DNA from: Bacteroidota bacterium
GTDB lineage: Bacteria > Bacteroidota > Bacteroidia > Cytophagales > Cytophagaceae
Reading direction: 5' to 3'
Length of the DNA: 64,000 bases
Assembly (NCBI GenBank): GCA_023391415.1
Contig: JAEWAY010000016.1
Location: forward strand, 1 to 64,000
Below the pieces are notes generated by a model. That model worked only from the letters and a program-made list of their open reading frames with translations. It did not search any database and had not been told where the DNA came from. The translations under genes were made by a program, and so were the position numbers. Shown here one piece after another: positions 48,443 to 56,573 of the stretch (its first letter is position 1; every line of letters begins with the position of its first letter).

Positions 48443-48949
48443 TCAGAGCTTATAGTCCTTAAGATCGAGCATCAGTGTTTTGCGAGCCACGTGGATACGG
48501 TTTTTCACGGTCCCCATCGGTATTTTCAGCTTTTGCGCGATCTCTTCATACTTATAACCCGAAAAATGCATCATAAAGGGTTCTTTAAATACTTTATCCA
48601 GCTTGTTGATCGCCTTGTGGATTTCTTCCATGGTGATGTTGGTGGTACCTTCATTCTGGGCCACCGTGGTTTCCACATTGAAGTTGTATTCGTCATCAAT
48701 GGGATCTATCAGGTTGTTGCGCTTCTCTACCTTATGATAATTGCTTATAAAGGTATTTTTCATGATGATATACAACCAGGCCTTGATATTGGTCCCTTTT
48801 TTAAATTTATTCTTGTTTCTCAGCGCCTTGACAATGGTATCCTGAATCAGGTCGTTGGCGTCCGACTGGTTGTGAGTAAACTTAAGCGCCGGATACTTTA
48901 ACGATTTGGAGGCGGTATATACGAGGTTGTTGAATTCGGCTGTGTTCAT
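48443..48949 (-). CDS. ECF-type RNA polymerase sigma factor (paralogue B)
   Basis: A 168-residue sigma factor that aligns end to end with paralogue A without gaps. Region 2: DANDLIQDTIVKALRNKNKF. Region 4: KLDKVFKEPFMMHFSGYKYE and EIAQKLKIPMGTVKNRIHVA. The two differ most in the linker between regions 2 and 4 (residues about 78-115). They lie in tandem, each with its own terminator, so they are separately transcribed. Confidence 0.92.
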   Translation of the reverse strand: MNTAEFNNLVYTASKSLKYPALKFTHNQSDANDLIQDTIVKALRNKNKFKKGTNIKAWLYIIMKNTFISNYHKVEKRNNLIDPIDDEYNFNVETTVAQNEGTTNITMEEIHKAINKLDKVFKEPFMMHFSGYKYEEIAQKLKIPMGTVKNRIHVARKTLMLDLKDYKL

Positions 48950-49134
48950 GGTTTCTTCTGATTTAAATTTCCAATATTAACTTGAAATATTTCATCAGCT
49001 CAGAAGTTTATTATGCTTCCTTTGCACTAAAATTGATTTATCAGATTAACCAGCCTGTTTGTTCAATTGTTTTGATATCGCCCCTATAGCCCGTACAAAA
49101 CCCTGAGATCCCGCCCAATAATATCCTTTGAGCG

Positions 49135-49797
49135 TTACGCCGAGACGATAAGGCCATCTTTTATTTCGATCTTGCGATCGGAGATGGAGGCCAGCGAAGC
49201 GTTGTGAGTGACGATGACAAAAGTCTGGTCAAGTTCGTCCCGAAGTTTAAAAAAAAGTTTGTGCAGTTCTTCGGCGTTACGCGAATCAAGGTTGCCCGAC
49301 GGTTCGTCCGCGAAAATAATGGCGGGATCGTTGATCAGCGCCCTCGCGATCGCTACCCGTTGTTGTTCTCCTCCCGATAGTTGGGCGGGTTTGTGATCGG
49401 TACGACGCCCCATACCCAGAATATCGAGAATTTCACCGGCCTTTTTCCGCGTAGCTTGCTCCGGTCTACCCGTAATGTACGCGGGCAGGCATACATTTTC
49501 CAGCGCGGTAAATTCCGGAAGCAGATTGTGAAACTGAAAGATAAAGCCGATATTCTGATTGCGAAAGGCGGACAGGGCCTTGTCGGACATGGTTTTTACG
49601 TTGATCTCCGTATCGTTGACGCGAAGCGAGCCCGAATCCGCGTGATCCAGCGTGCCCAGGATGTGAAGCAGGGTGGTCTTCCCGGCTCCGGAGGCGCCGA
49701 CTATGGAAACGATCTCTCCTTTCTCGACATATAGGTTTACCCCTTTCAGGACCTTTAGTCCTCCGTATGACTTATAGATTTCGGCGGCTCGAAGCAT
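49135..49797 (-). CDS. lolD: ABC transporter ATP-binding protein, LolD family
   Basis: A 220-residue ATPase. Walker A GASGAGKTTLLHI. Q-loop region GFIFQFHNLLPEFTALENV, where the LPEFTALENV segment is characteristic of LolD/MacB-like ATPases. ABC signature LSGGEQQRVAIARAL. Walker B AIIFADEPSGNLD. H-loop VIVTHN. It probably powers a LolC/E-type permease such as the one at 9056-10282 in lipoprotein release. No permease gene is adjacent. Confidence 0.88.
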   Translation of the reverse strand: MLRAAEIYKSYGGLKVLKGVNLYVEKGEIVSIVGASGAGKTTLLHILGTLDHADSGSLRVNDTEINVKTMSDKALSAFRNQNIGFIFQFHNLLPEFTALENVCLPAYITGRPEQATRKKAGEILDILGMGRRTDHKPAQLSGGEQQRVAIARALINDPAIIFADEPSGNLDSRNAEELHKLFFKLRDELDQTFVIVTHNASLASISDRKIEIKDGLIVSA

Positions 49798-49955
49798 CGT
49801 TTTTGTTTCAAAACTAATAAAAGAATTACAGGTCGAAAAAGTTTTTTACAGCGACATTACTATTTGTTCCTTGAAAATTCAACACAAAACTTTTAGATTC
49901 GTGGCATATATTTTTAGCACTGCCTGTGTGTAGTAAACAAAAACTTTTAAAAAAC

Positions 49956-51146
49956 ATGAATTTACACGAATATCAGGGAAAAGAAATCCTAAAAAAATAT
50001 GGGGTAAGCATCCAGGAAGGCGTTGTGGCCGAGACTGCTGACGAGGCTGTAGAAGCCGCCAAAAAGCTCACCGAGCAGACGGGAACTTCCTGGCATGTGA
50101 TCAAAGCGCAAATTCACGCGGGAGGAAGAGGAAAAGGCGGAGGCGTAAAGCTGGCTAAAAATCTGGATCAGGTAAAGGAAATCGCGTCCCAGATCATCGG
50201 CATGAATCTGGTCACGAAGCAAACCGGAGCCGAAGGCAAGCTGGTCAACAAGGTCTTGGTGGCCCAGGATGTATACTATCCCGGCGAATCGGAAACCAAG
50301 GAGTTTTATATTTCTATCCTGCTTGACCGCGGGTCGGCTCAGAACGTGATCATCTATAGTACCGAAGGAGGTATGGATATAGAAGACGTAGCCGAAAACA
50401 CTCCCGAAAAAATATTTAAGGAATTTGTCGATCCCGCTGTGGGATTCCAGGCGTTTCAGGCGAGAAACATCGCGTTCAACCTGGGTTTGTCCGGCGACGC
50501 GTTTAAGGAAATGGTCAAATTTGTGACGCGACTATACAAGGCTTACAGCGAAACCGACGCGGCCATGTTTGAAATCAATCCGGCCCTAAAGACTTCCGAC
50601 AATAAAATACTCGCGGTAGACGCCAAGGTAACGCTGGACGACAACGCCCTGTTCAAACACAAAGAGTTTGAAGGATGGAGAGACCTGACAGAAGAAGATC
50701 CTTTGGAGGTGGAAGCTTCCGAGTCCGGACTAAACTATGTAAAACTTGACGGCAACGTAGGTTGTATGGTCAACGGCGCCGGTCTCGCGATGGCTACCAT
50801 GGACATCATCAAGCTTTCGGGTGGAGAGCCCGCCAACTTTCTGGATGTAGGAGGCGGAGCGAACGCGAAAACCGTAGAGGCCGGTTTCCGGATTATCCTG
50901 AAAGATCCGAACGTAAAAGCCATCCTGATCAACATCTTCGGCGGCATCGTACGTTGCGACAGAGTAGCCAACGGAGTAGTCGAAGCGTACAAGCAGATCG
51001 GCAACATCAACATTCCGATCATTGTGCGTCTGCAGGGAACCAACGCCGAAGAAGGCGCGAAGATCATCAATGAATCCGGACTACAGGTTTTTTCCGCCAT
51101 CAAGCTAAAAGAAGCCGCGCAAAAAGTAAAAGAAGTACTGGCCTAA
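49956..51146 (+). CDS. sucC: Succinyl-CoA synthetase (ADP-forming), beta subunit
   Basis: A 396-residue subunit of the TCA-cycle enzyme that makes ATP (or GTP) from succinyl-CoA. It starts MNLHEYQGKEILKKYGV, contains the ATP-grasp domain (KAQIHAGGRGKGGGVK) and the C-terminal CoA-ligase domain with LDVGGGANAKTVE and INIFGGIVRCD. The start is the ATG at 49956. A longer frame from 49926 is not conserved. A TATTTTTA at 49909-49916 resembles a -7 element. The alpha subunit (sucD) is not nearby, which is usual in this phylum. Confidence 0.95.
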   Translation: MNLHEYQGKEILKKYGVSIQEGVVAETADEAVEAAKKLTEQTGTSWHVIKAQIHAGGRGKGGGVKLAKNLDQVKEIASQIIGMNLVTKQTGAEGKLVNKVLVAQDVYYPGESETKEFYISILLDRGSAQNVIIYSTEGGMDIEDVAENTPEKIFKEFVDPAVGFQAFQARNIAFNLGLSGDAFKEMVKFVTRLYKAYSETDAAMFEINPALKTSDNKILAVDAKVTLDDNALFKHKEFEGWRDLTEEDPLEVEASESGLNYVKLDGNVGCMVNGAGLAMATMDIIKLSGGEPANFLDVGGGANAKTVEAGFRIILKDPNVKAILINIFGGIVRCDRVANGVVEAYKQIGNINIPIIVRLQGTNAEEGAKIINESGLQVFSAIKLKEAAQKVKEVLA

Positions 51147-51181
51147 GGGGCTGACCCGCCTACTTCCGACAATAACGTTCG

Positions 51182-51209
51182 AAAACAGCCCCGAAACGGG
51201 CTGTTTTTT
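51182..51209 (+). terminator. Terminator after sucC
   Basis: AAAACAGCCC and GGGCTGTTTT form a 10-bp stem around CGAAAC, followed by T residues, 36 nt after the sucC stop. Confidence 0.85.
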
Positions 51210-51288
51210 GTTTATATGGATTTTTATTCTTTAGAAACTGTTTTAACGGATAAAAATTCTTAAAATGAAATTCTTTTTTAAATAAAAA

Positions 51289-51318
51289 TTTAGAGAAATT
51301 AGCACCTTTATAACTTTG
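51289..51318 (+). promoter_or_regulatory. Bacteroidota-type promoter of the serine operon
   Basis: TAACTTTG at 51311-51318 fits TAnnTTTG exactly, with TTT at 51289-51291 placed 19 nt upstream as the -33 box. It overlaps a possible TTG start at 51316, which argues that translation begins at the ATG at 51334 with a very short leader. Confidence 0.5.
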
Positions 51319-51333
51319 ACTTTGGAAAGACAC

Positions 51334-53229
51334 ATGGAGAATAATAGTAAGTATTTTGTTATTGACTTTGACAGCACCTTTACAAAGGTAGAGGCCTTGG
51401 ACGTGCTGGGAGAAATCAGCCTACAGGGCGATCCCGACAAAGACGGCGTACTGCGGGAAATCGTTAACCTTACCAATAGCGGCATGGAAGGGAAGAGTTC
51501 CTTTACCCAAAATCTTTCCAAACGAATCGAACTGCTCAAGGCTAATAAAAAGCATCTGCCTTTGCTGATTGAAAGACTGAAAACAAAAGTATCGGAGTCT
51601 TTCAAACGCAACAAGGAGTTTTTCAATCAGTATTCAGACAACATCCTTATCGTTTCCAGTGGTTTCCGCGAGTTTATCACGCCGATAGTCACAGAATACG
51701 GAGTGAAGGAAGAAAATATATACGCCAACACCTTTGTATATGACGAAAACGACAACATCGTAGGTTTTGACAAAGCCAATGTCCTATGTCTTGATAAAGG
51801 AAAAATCCAGCAGTTGAGAAATCTCAACCTGAAAGGCGATGTATATGTAATAGGCGACGGATATACCGACTATGAAATCAAGGAAGCGGGACTTGCCAAC
51901 AAGTTTTACGCTTTTACTGAAAACGTGGAGCGCGACGCCGTAATCAAAAAGGCGGAGCACGTAGCGCCGAGTTTTGACGAGTTCCTTTATCAGAACAAAT
52001 TGCCCATGGCCATCTCCTACCCCAAAAACAGAATCAATGTACTGATTCTGGAAAACATACATCCCGAAGCGTTTCGCAAGTACAAAACAGAAGGCTATAA
52101 AGTAGAAGTCATTTCCAGCGCGCTGGATGAAAACGAACTCTGCGAAAAGATCCAGAACGTCTCTATTCTGTGTATCCGTTCCAAAACCCATGTTACCGCC
52201 AAGGTTCTTGAACACGCCAACAAACTCATCGCCATAGGCGCTTTCTGTATCGGTACCAACCAGATCGACCTGAAAGCGTGTACCAAACGCGGAGTCGCCG
52301 TATTCAACGCTCCTTATAGCAATACAAGAAGCGTAGTGGAGCTCGCTATAGGCCAGATTATATTGCTCGCTCGCGGTATCGTGGACAAAAGCCTCGGCAT
52401 GCACAACGGCGTATGGAACAAATCCGCCAAAAACAGCCACGAAATCCGGGGCAAAAAACTCGGTATCATTGGCTATGGAAATATAGGCAGCCAGCTTTCC
52501 GTACTGGCCGAATCCATGGGGATGGACGTATACTATTACGATATTGTCGAAAAGCTTTCACTCGGAAACGCGAAAAAATGCAATACCCTTAACGAGCTGC
52601 TACACATATCGGATGTAGTTACCCTCCACATCGATGGAAGAGTTTCCAACAAAAACCTTATCGGCAAGGAGCAGTTTCAGGAAATGAAAGACGGTGTTAT
52701 TTTCCTTAACCTCAGCCGGGGTCATGTAGTAGAGATACCGGCACTGGTAGAAGCGCTCAAATCAGGCAAAGTCCGGGGAGCCGCCATCGACGTGTTTCCG
52801 GAAGAGCCGAAATCCAACAACGATGAATTCGCGAGCGACCTGCGGGGCATTCCCAATGTGATACTTTCTCCCCATATCGGAGGAAGCACCGAAGAAGCCC
52901 AGTTCAATATCGCGGAGTTCGTACCCAACCGCGTCATCGACTACGTCAATTCGGGAAACACGTTCCAGAGCGTCAATTTTCCCAATCTGCAACTTCCCCA
53001 GCTTACACGGGCTCATCGCCTCATACACCTGCATGAAAACGTACCGGGGATACTCGCCAAGATCAATAATGTACTGGCGAGCCACAATATCAATATACTC
53101 GGACAGTACCTTAAGACCAACGAGCAGGTTGGCTATGTGATTACAGATATTGACAAGCATTATGACAAAGAGGTAATTAAAGACCTCAAAGCGATACCCA
53201 ATACCATCAAATTCAGAATCCTCTACTAG
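51334..53229 (+). CDS. serA: Fused phosphoserine phosphatase-phosphoglycerate dehydrogenase (SerB-SerA)
   Basis: A 631-residue bifunctional-looking protein. Residues 1-215 form a HAD phosphatase of the SerB type: motif I VIDFDSTFT (nucleophile Asp11, acid Asp13), motif II ILIVSSGF, motif IV VIGDGYTDYE. Residues about 225-550 form D-3-phosphoglycerate dehydrogenase: KKLGIIGYGNIGSQLSVLAE (NAD site), NLSRGHVVE, FPEEPKS, LSPHIGGST (catalytic His). A C-terminal ACT domain (about 555-631; IHLHENVPGILAKINNVL) is probably the serine-sensing domain. The protein thus covers the first and last steps of serine synthesis, with serC next. The start is the ATG at 51334. Confidence 0.9.
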   Translation: MENNSKYFVIDFDSTFTKVEALDVLGEISLQGDPDKDGVLREIVNLTNSGMEGKSSFTQNLSKRIELLKANKKHLPLLIERLKTKVSESFKRNKEFFNQYSDNILIVSSGFREFITPIVTEYGVKEENIYANTFVYDENDNIVGFDKANVLCLDKGKIQQLRNLNLKGDVYVIGDGYTDYEIKEAGLANKFYAFTENVERDAVIKKAEHVAPSFDEFLYQNKLPMAISYPKNRINVLILENIHPEAFRKYKTEGYKVEVISSALDENELCEKIQNVSILCIRSKTHVTAKVLEHANKLIAIGAFCIGTNQIDLKACTKRGVAVFNAPYSNTRSVVELAIGQIILLARGIVDKSLGMHNGVWNKSAKNSHEIRGKKLGIIGYGNIGSQLSVLAESMGMDVYYYDIVEKLSLGNAKKCNTLNELLHISDVVTLHIDGRVSNKNLIGKEQFQEMKDGVIFLNLSRGHVVEIPALVEALKSGKVRGAAIDVFPEEPKSNNDEFASDLRGIPNVILSPHIGGSTEEAQFNIAEFVPNRVIDYVNSGNTFQSVNFPNLQLPQLTRAHRLIHLHENVPGILAKINNVLASHNINILGQYLKTNEQVGYVITDIDKHYDKEVIKDLKAIPNTIKFRILY

Positions 53230-54320
53230 TGGCGACAACAAAAATATACTTCACTCCCGGTCCTTCCGAGCTTTACCCAACAGTGGCGAACCATACGCGA
53301 ACCGCTCTGGAAGACAAAATCGGGTCTATTTCACACAGAAGCAAACAGTTTCAGGAGCTGTACGCGCATACGACTACCGGGCTGAGAAAACTTCTTAGCC
53401 TGCCCGACAATTTCCAGATTTTATTCCTTGGCTCCGCTACGGAAATCTGGGAAAGAATTATTCAAAACTGTGTAGAAAAAACCTCTTTCCACTGCGTCAA
53501 CGGATCCTTTTCCAAGCGTTTCTACGAGTTCTCCGTAGAGCTTGGCAAAAAGGCTTACAAAGAGGAAGTCCTGTTTGGCGAAGGATTCGACCTGGCTTCC
53601 ATAGGCGCGATACCAGCCGACGCCGAAGTAGTGTGTCTCACTCAAAACGAGACGAGCAGCGGCGTAAGCATGCCGGTCGGCGACATAGCTGGTTTCAGAG
53701 AAAAAGCGCCGGACGCGCTGATCTTTGTCGACGCTGTCTCTTCATTGCCATTTCCCGATCTGGATTACTCAAAAATAGATTCCATGTTTTTCAGCGTGCA
53801 AAAATGCTTTGGCCTGCCCGCCGGTCTCGGAGTATGGATTCTCAACGACCGTTGCGTCGAAAAAGCGGCGCGGCTCGCCGCTAAGGGCGTCCATACCGGA
53901 ACTTACCACACCGTGTCTTCATTGCTTGAAAAAGCCGTAGCCAATCAGACACCTGAAACGCCTAACGTAATGAATATCTATCTTCTGGGTAAGGTGATCG
54001 AAGACATGCTCTCCAAAGGAATCGGCGCCATACGGGAAGAAACGGTAAAAAAAGCCGACCTGGTATACGATTATCTGATCGCGAGCGAGGTGTTTAACCC
54101 CGCTGTAGCGCGGGCCGACCATCGTTCTTTTACGACCATTGTGGCGAACACTTCGGTATCCAGCGCTGAAGTAAACAAAGCGCTGGCGCCTTTTGACATG
54201 CAGGTCGGAAGCGGATATGGCAAGTACAAGGATACCCAGATTCGTATCGCCAACTTTCCAGCCCATTCCGTAGAGCAAATGACCAGGCTGGTATCCAAAC
54301 TAAAGGAATTATTCGGATAA
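53229..54320 (+). CDS. serC: Phosphoserine aminotransferase (class V)
   Basis: A 363-residue PLP enzyme that converts 3-phosphohydroxypyruvate to phosphoserine. Seen: KIYFTPGPSELYPTV at the N-terminus, substrate loop SHRSKQF, VDAVSSLPFPDLD with the cofactor-binding Asp, and the Schiff-base Lys in FFSVQKCFGLPAG. It is a divergent SerC, as is common in Bacteroidota. The GTG start shares one base with the serA stop (TAGTG), indicating coupled translation, so the two genes together encode the whole 3-phosphoglycerate-to-serine route. Confidence 0.88.
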   Translation: MATTKIYFTPGPSELYPTVANHTRTALEDKIGSISHRSKQFQELYAHTTTGLRKLLSLPDNFQILFLGSATEIWERIIQNCVEKTSFHCVNGSFSKRFYEFSVELGKKAYKEEVLFGEGFDLASIGAIPADAEVVCLTQNETSSGVSMPVGDIAGFREKAPDALIFVDAVSSLPFPDLDYSKIDSMFFSVQKCFGLPAGLGVWILNDRCVEKAARLAAKGVHTGTYHTVSSLLEKAVANQTPETPNVMNIYLLGKVIEDMLSKGIGAIREETVKKADLVYDYLIASEVFNPAVARADHRSFTTIVANTSVSSAEVNKALAPFDMQVGSGYGKYKDTQIRIANFPAHSVEQMTRLVSKLKELFG

Positions 54321-54323
54321 GTC

Positions 54324-54731
54324 ATGATACTGGAAACAGGGAGTTCGTATTCTGAAGTTTTTTCCTATACTCAGGCCGATGTGGAAAAGTTCGCGGAAGT
54401 ATCCGGCGACGACAATCCATTGCATCTGGACGAAAGCTTCGCCGCCGGTACCAGCTTTAAAAAGCCGATTATGCATGGTTTTCTGGGAGGAAGCGTTTTT
54501 TCCAAAATATTAGGCACACGGTTTCCGGGGCCGGGAACCGTGTACCTCAAACAAATCCTTGAATTTAAAAGACCCATGTATGCCGGCGTCCTTTATGAGG
54601 CTGTCGTAACCATCACCGAAATCAACAAAGCCAGACATACCGCCATACTGGAAACCAAAGTGCTGGATAAGGAAAGTGGCAAAGTGACCATTTCGGGTGA
54701 AGCGACTATAATGAACAACGAGCGGATATAA
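54324..54731 (+). CDS. MaoC-like (R)-specific enoyl-CoA hydratase
   Basis: A 135-residue hot-dog-fold protein. The hydratase motif is seen as VSGDDNPLHLDESFA, holding the catalytic Asp and His, then KPIMHGFLGGSVFSKIL. Members hydrate trans-2-enoyl-CoA to (R)-3-hydroxyacyl-CoA (PhaJ-type) or act in related acyl steps. It begins 3 nt after serC, so it is co-transcribed, although no link with serine synthesis is obvious. Confidence 0.85.
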   Translation: MILETGSSYSEVFSYTQADVEKFAEVSGDDNPLHLDESFAAGTSFKKPIMHGFLGGSVFSKILGTRFPGPGTVYLKQILEFKRPMYAGVLYEAVVTITEINKARHTAILETKVLDKESGKVTISGEATIMNNERI

Positions 54732-55196
54732 ATACCGTCATCACCCTAACGAAGGATTCAGACAATGGATGATTAAAGACGGTTGGCGTTACGCTGGAGC
54801 ATTTATCGCTCGTATTCCTTTAGGCTCATCATTTCCTTTAAGTTGGTTCATCATTATGCTTCTTATATTTTTGCCTATCGCCTCATGATGAGAATATCAC
54901 CCTGATCGATCACGGAAAAATCACCCTTTCTGATCATGACTTCAACAATCTTCCTGTAGACGAAATATCTGAAAATAGCGGAGCCGGCGTGGAAGAAATC
55001 CGCTCGTCTCCACCCCTCCCGCTCGCTGTCTTCCGCCGAATCCAATCATTTATTATCACGCTTAATTTCAACGATTTATCATATTTATTATAATTAGTTG
55101 AAAAATATTCAAATAATTTCTATAATAGTCGCGACTTATATATTTTTGTGCTTCTTTAAAGGTATTTCATTTCTAAATTAAAACAGTATATTTATT
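54732..55196. other. Intergenic region with possible decayed coding sequence upstream of mdh
   Basis: 465 bp. Around 54780-54890 a frame reads GWRYAGAFIARIPLGSSFPL and then a hydrophobic stretch before a stop. A different frame from about 54889 to 55093 stays open for more than 65 codons (ENITLIDHGKITLSDHDFNN) without a usable start. These could be two pieces of a broken gene or chance. No family recognised. The mdh promoter lies at the right end. Confidence 0.3.
55117..55148 (+). promoter_or_regulatory. Bacteroidota-type promoter of mdh
   Basis: TATTTTTG at 55141-55148 matches TAnnTTTG exactly. TTT at 55117-55119, 21 nt upstream, is a weak -33 box. The predicted mRNA start is about 45 nt before the mdh ATG. 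Confidence 0.45.
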
Positions 55197-56135
55197 ATGA
55201 AAGTAACAGTTGTAGGCGCTGGTAATGTCGGAGCGACATGCGCCGATGTCCTGGCATATAGGGAAATTGTCAATGAAATTGTACTGGTCGATATAAAGGA
55301 AGGTCTCGCTGAAGGCAAGGCTTTGGATATCTGGCAGAAAGCTCCAATCACCCAGTACGACTCAAAAACCATTGGCGTTACCAGCGATTATTCCAAAACC
55401 GCGAATTCCGATATCGTCGTCATCACTTCCGGCCTTCCGCGCAAACCCGGCATGACCCGAGACGATCTTATCAGCACAAACGCTGGTATCGTTCAGACCG
55501 TTACTGAAAATATTGTTAAATATTCACCCAACTGTATTCTCATTATCGTTTCCAATCCTCTGGATGTGATGACGTACGCGGCTCATCTTACTTCCAAGTT
55601 TTCCAGAAACAAGGTAATAGGCATGGCAGGTATTCTTGATACCGCGCGGTACAGGGCTTTCCTCGCCGAAGAGCTAAACGTTTCTCCGAAAGAAATTCAG
55701 GCGATGCTTCTTGGCGGGCACGGCGACACGATGGTTCCGCTTCCAAGATATACGACCGTAGCGGGCATACCTGTGACCGAACTGGTGGAAAAAGATAAGC
55801 TGGACGCGATCATTGAAAGAACCAAGTTTGGTGGTGGCGAACTGGTAAAGCTTATGGGTACTTCAGCGTGGTACGCTCCGGGAGCCGCCGCCGCTCAGAT
55901 GGTCGAAGCGATCGCGAAAGACCAGAAAAAAGTAGTTCCCGTATGCATCAAACTGGAAGGCGAATACGGAATCAAAGACTGCTATCTTGGCGTTCCCGTC
56001 GTATTAGGCAAAAACGGAATTGAAAAAGTGCTCGAATTGAAACTCAACGACGAGGAAATGGAGCTGTTGAAAACCTCCGAAAAGCATGTGAAGGAAGTTA
56101 TGAACGTCCTTGATAAAATGGAAGCGAAAGCTTAA
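55197..56135 (+). CDS. mdh: Malate dehydrogenase
   Basis: A 312-residue NAD-dependent enzyme of the LDH-like malate dehydrogenase group. NAD-binding VTVVGAGNVGATCADVLA. Substrate arginines in GLPRKPGMTRDDL, where Arg in place of lactate dehydrogenase's Gln at the specificity site fits malate. VSNPLDVMTY, and the catalytic His in LLGGHGDTMVPLPRY. It interconverts malate and oxaloacetate in the TCA cycle. Monocistronic, with its own promoter and terminator. Confidence 0.95.
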   Translation: MKVTVVGAGNVGATCADVLAYREIVNEIVLVDIKEGLAEGKALDIWQKAPITQYDSKTIGVTSDYSKTANSDIVVITSGLPRKPGMTRDDLISTNAGIVQTVTENIVKYSPNCILIIVSNPLDVMTYAAHLTSKFSRNKVIGMAGILDTARYRAFLAEELNVSPKEIQAMLLGGHGDTMVPLPRYTTVAGIPVTELVEKDKLDAIIERTKFGGGELVKLMGTSAWYAPGAAAAQMVEAIAKDQKKVVPVCIKLEGEYGIKDCYLGVPVVLGKNGIEKVLELKLNDEEMELLKTSEKHVKEVMNVLDKMEAKA

Positions 56136-56162
56136 TCCATATTTTTAAATAGAGACATCTGT

Positions 56163-56192
56163 AAAAAAGGCTGCGTTACGCGGCCTTTTTTT
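56163..56192 (+). terminator. Terminator after mdh
   Basis: AAAAAAGGCTGCG pairs with CGCGGCCTTTTTT (one G-U pair) around TTA, with a T run at the end, 28 nt after the stop. Confidence 0.85.
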
Positions 56193-56573
56193 ATTAAACC
56201 TGTCATATCGGATAAACAATCAGCGGCAATGGCAAAAAGCATATGGTAAAACCCGAAAAAAGCGTCAATAGAAGAATCAGCCACCATACTAATCGCCACG
56301 CGTGTCTTTCCATCGTCAAAGGTCTTTTTAATCCCGTTTTTCATAACCCGTCTCCGCGCGCCTCTCCCGGAGATACGTCGAGCCTCGGCTTTTTCGCGGC
56401 GCGAGACGAAGGTCGTCAGGGAAGCTCTCCGGCGATACGGAGTATAAGAATATTACAATTAATTCATCCACTATGTTTTTGATTTTAGCGAAAACAAGTT
56501 TACTTCGCGTCTACCATTGATTACCAACAGGCTATTGTCGCCAATAATATTCAAATTTAATCCGGAGATAAAA
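56193..56573. other. Intergenic region upstream of the envelope operon
   Basis: 381 bp. The G+C-rich middle (56350-56450) has several short inverted motifs but no ORF that I can support. The promoter of the operon starting at 56574 should lie at 56450-56570. No clear -7 box was found. Confidence 0.35.

Noticed and set aside
49926..49955. Ten-residue longer start for SucC
   Set aside because: The family begins at MNLHEYQGK, and the extra codons lie in the promoter-proximal leader.
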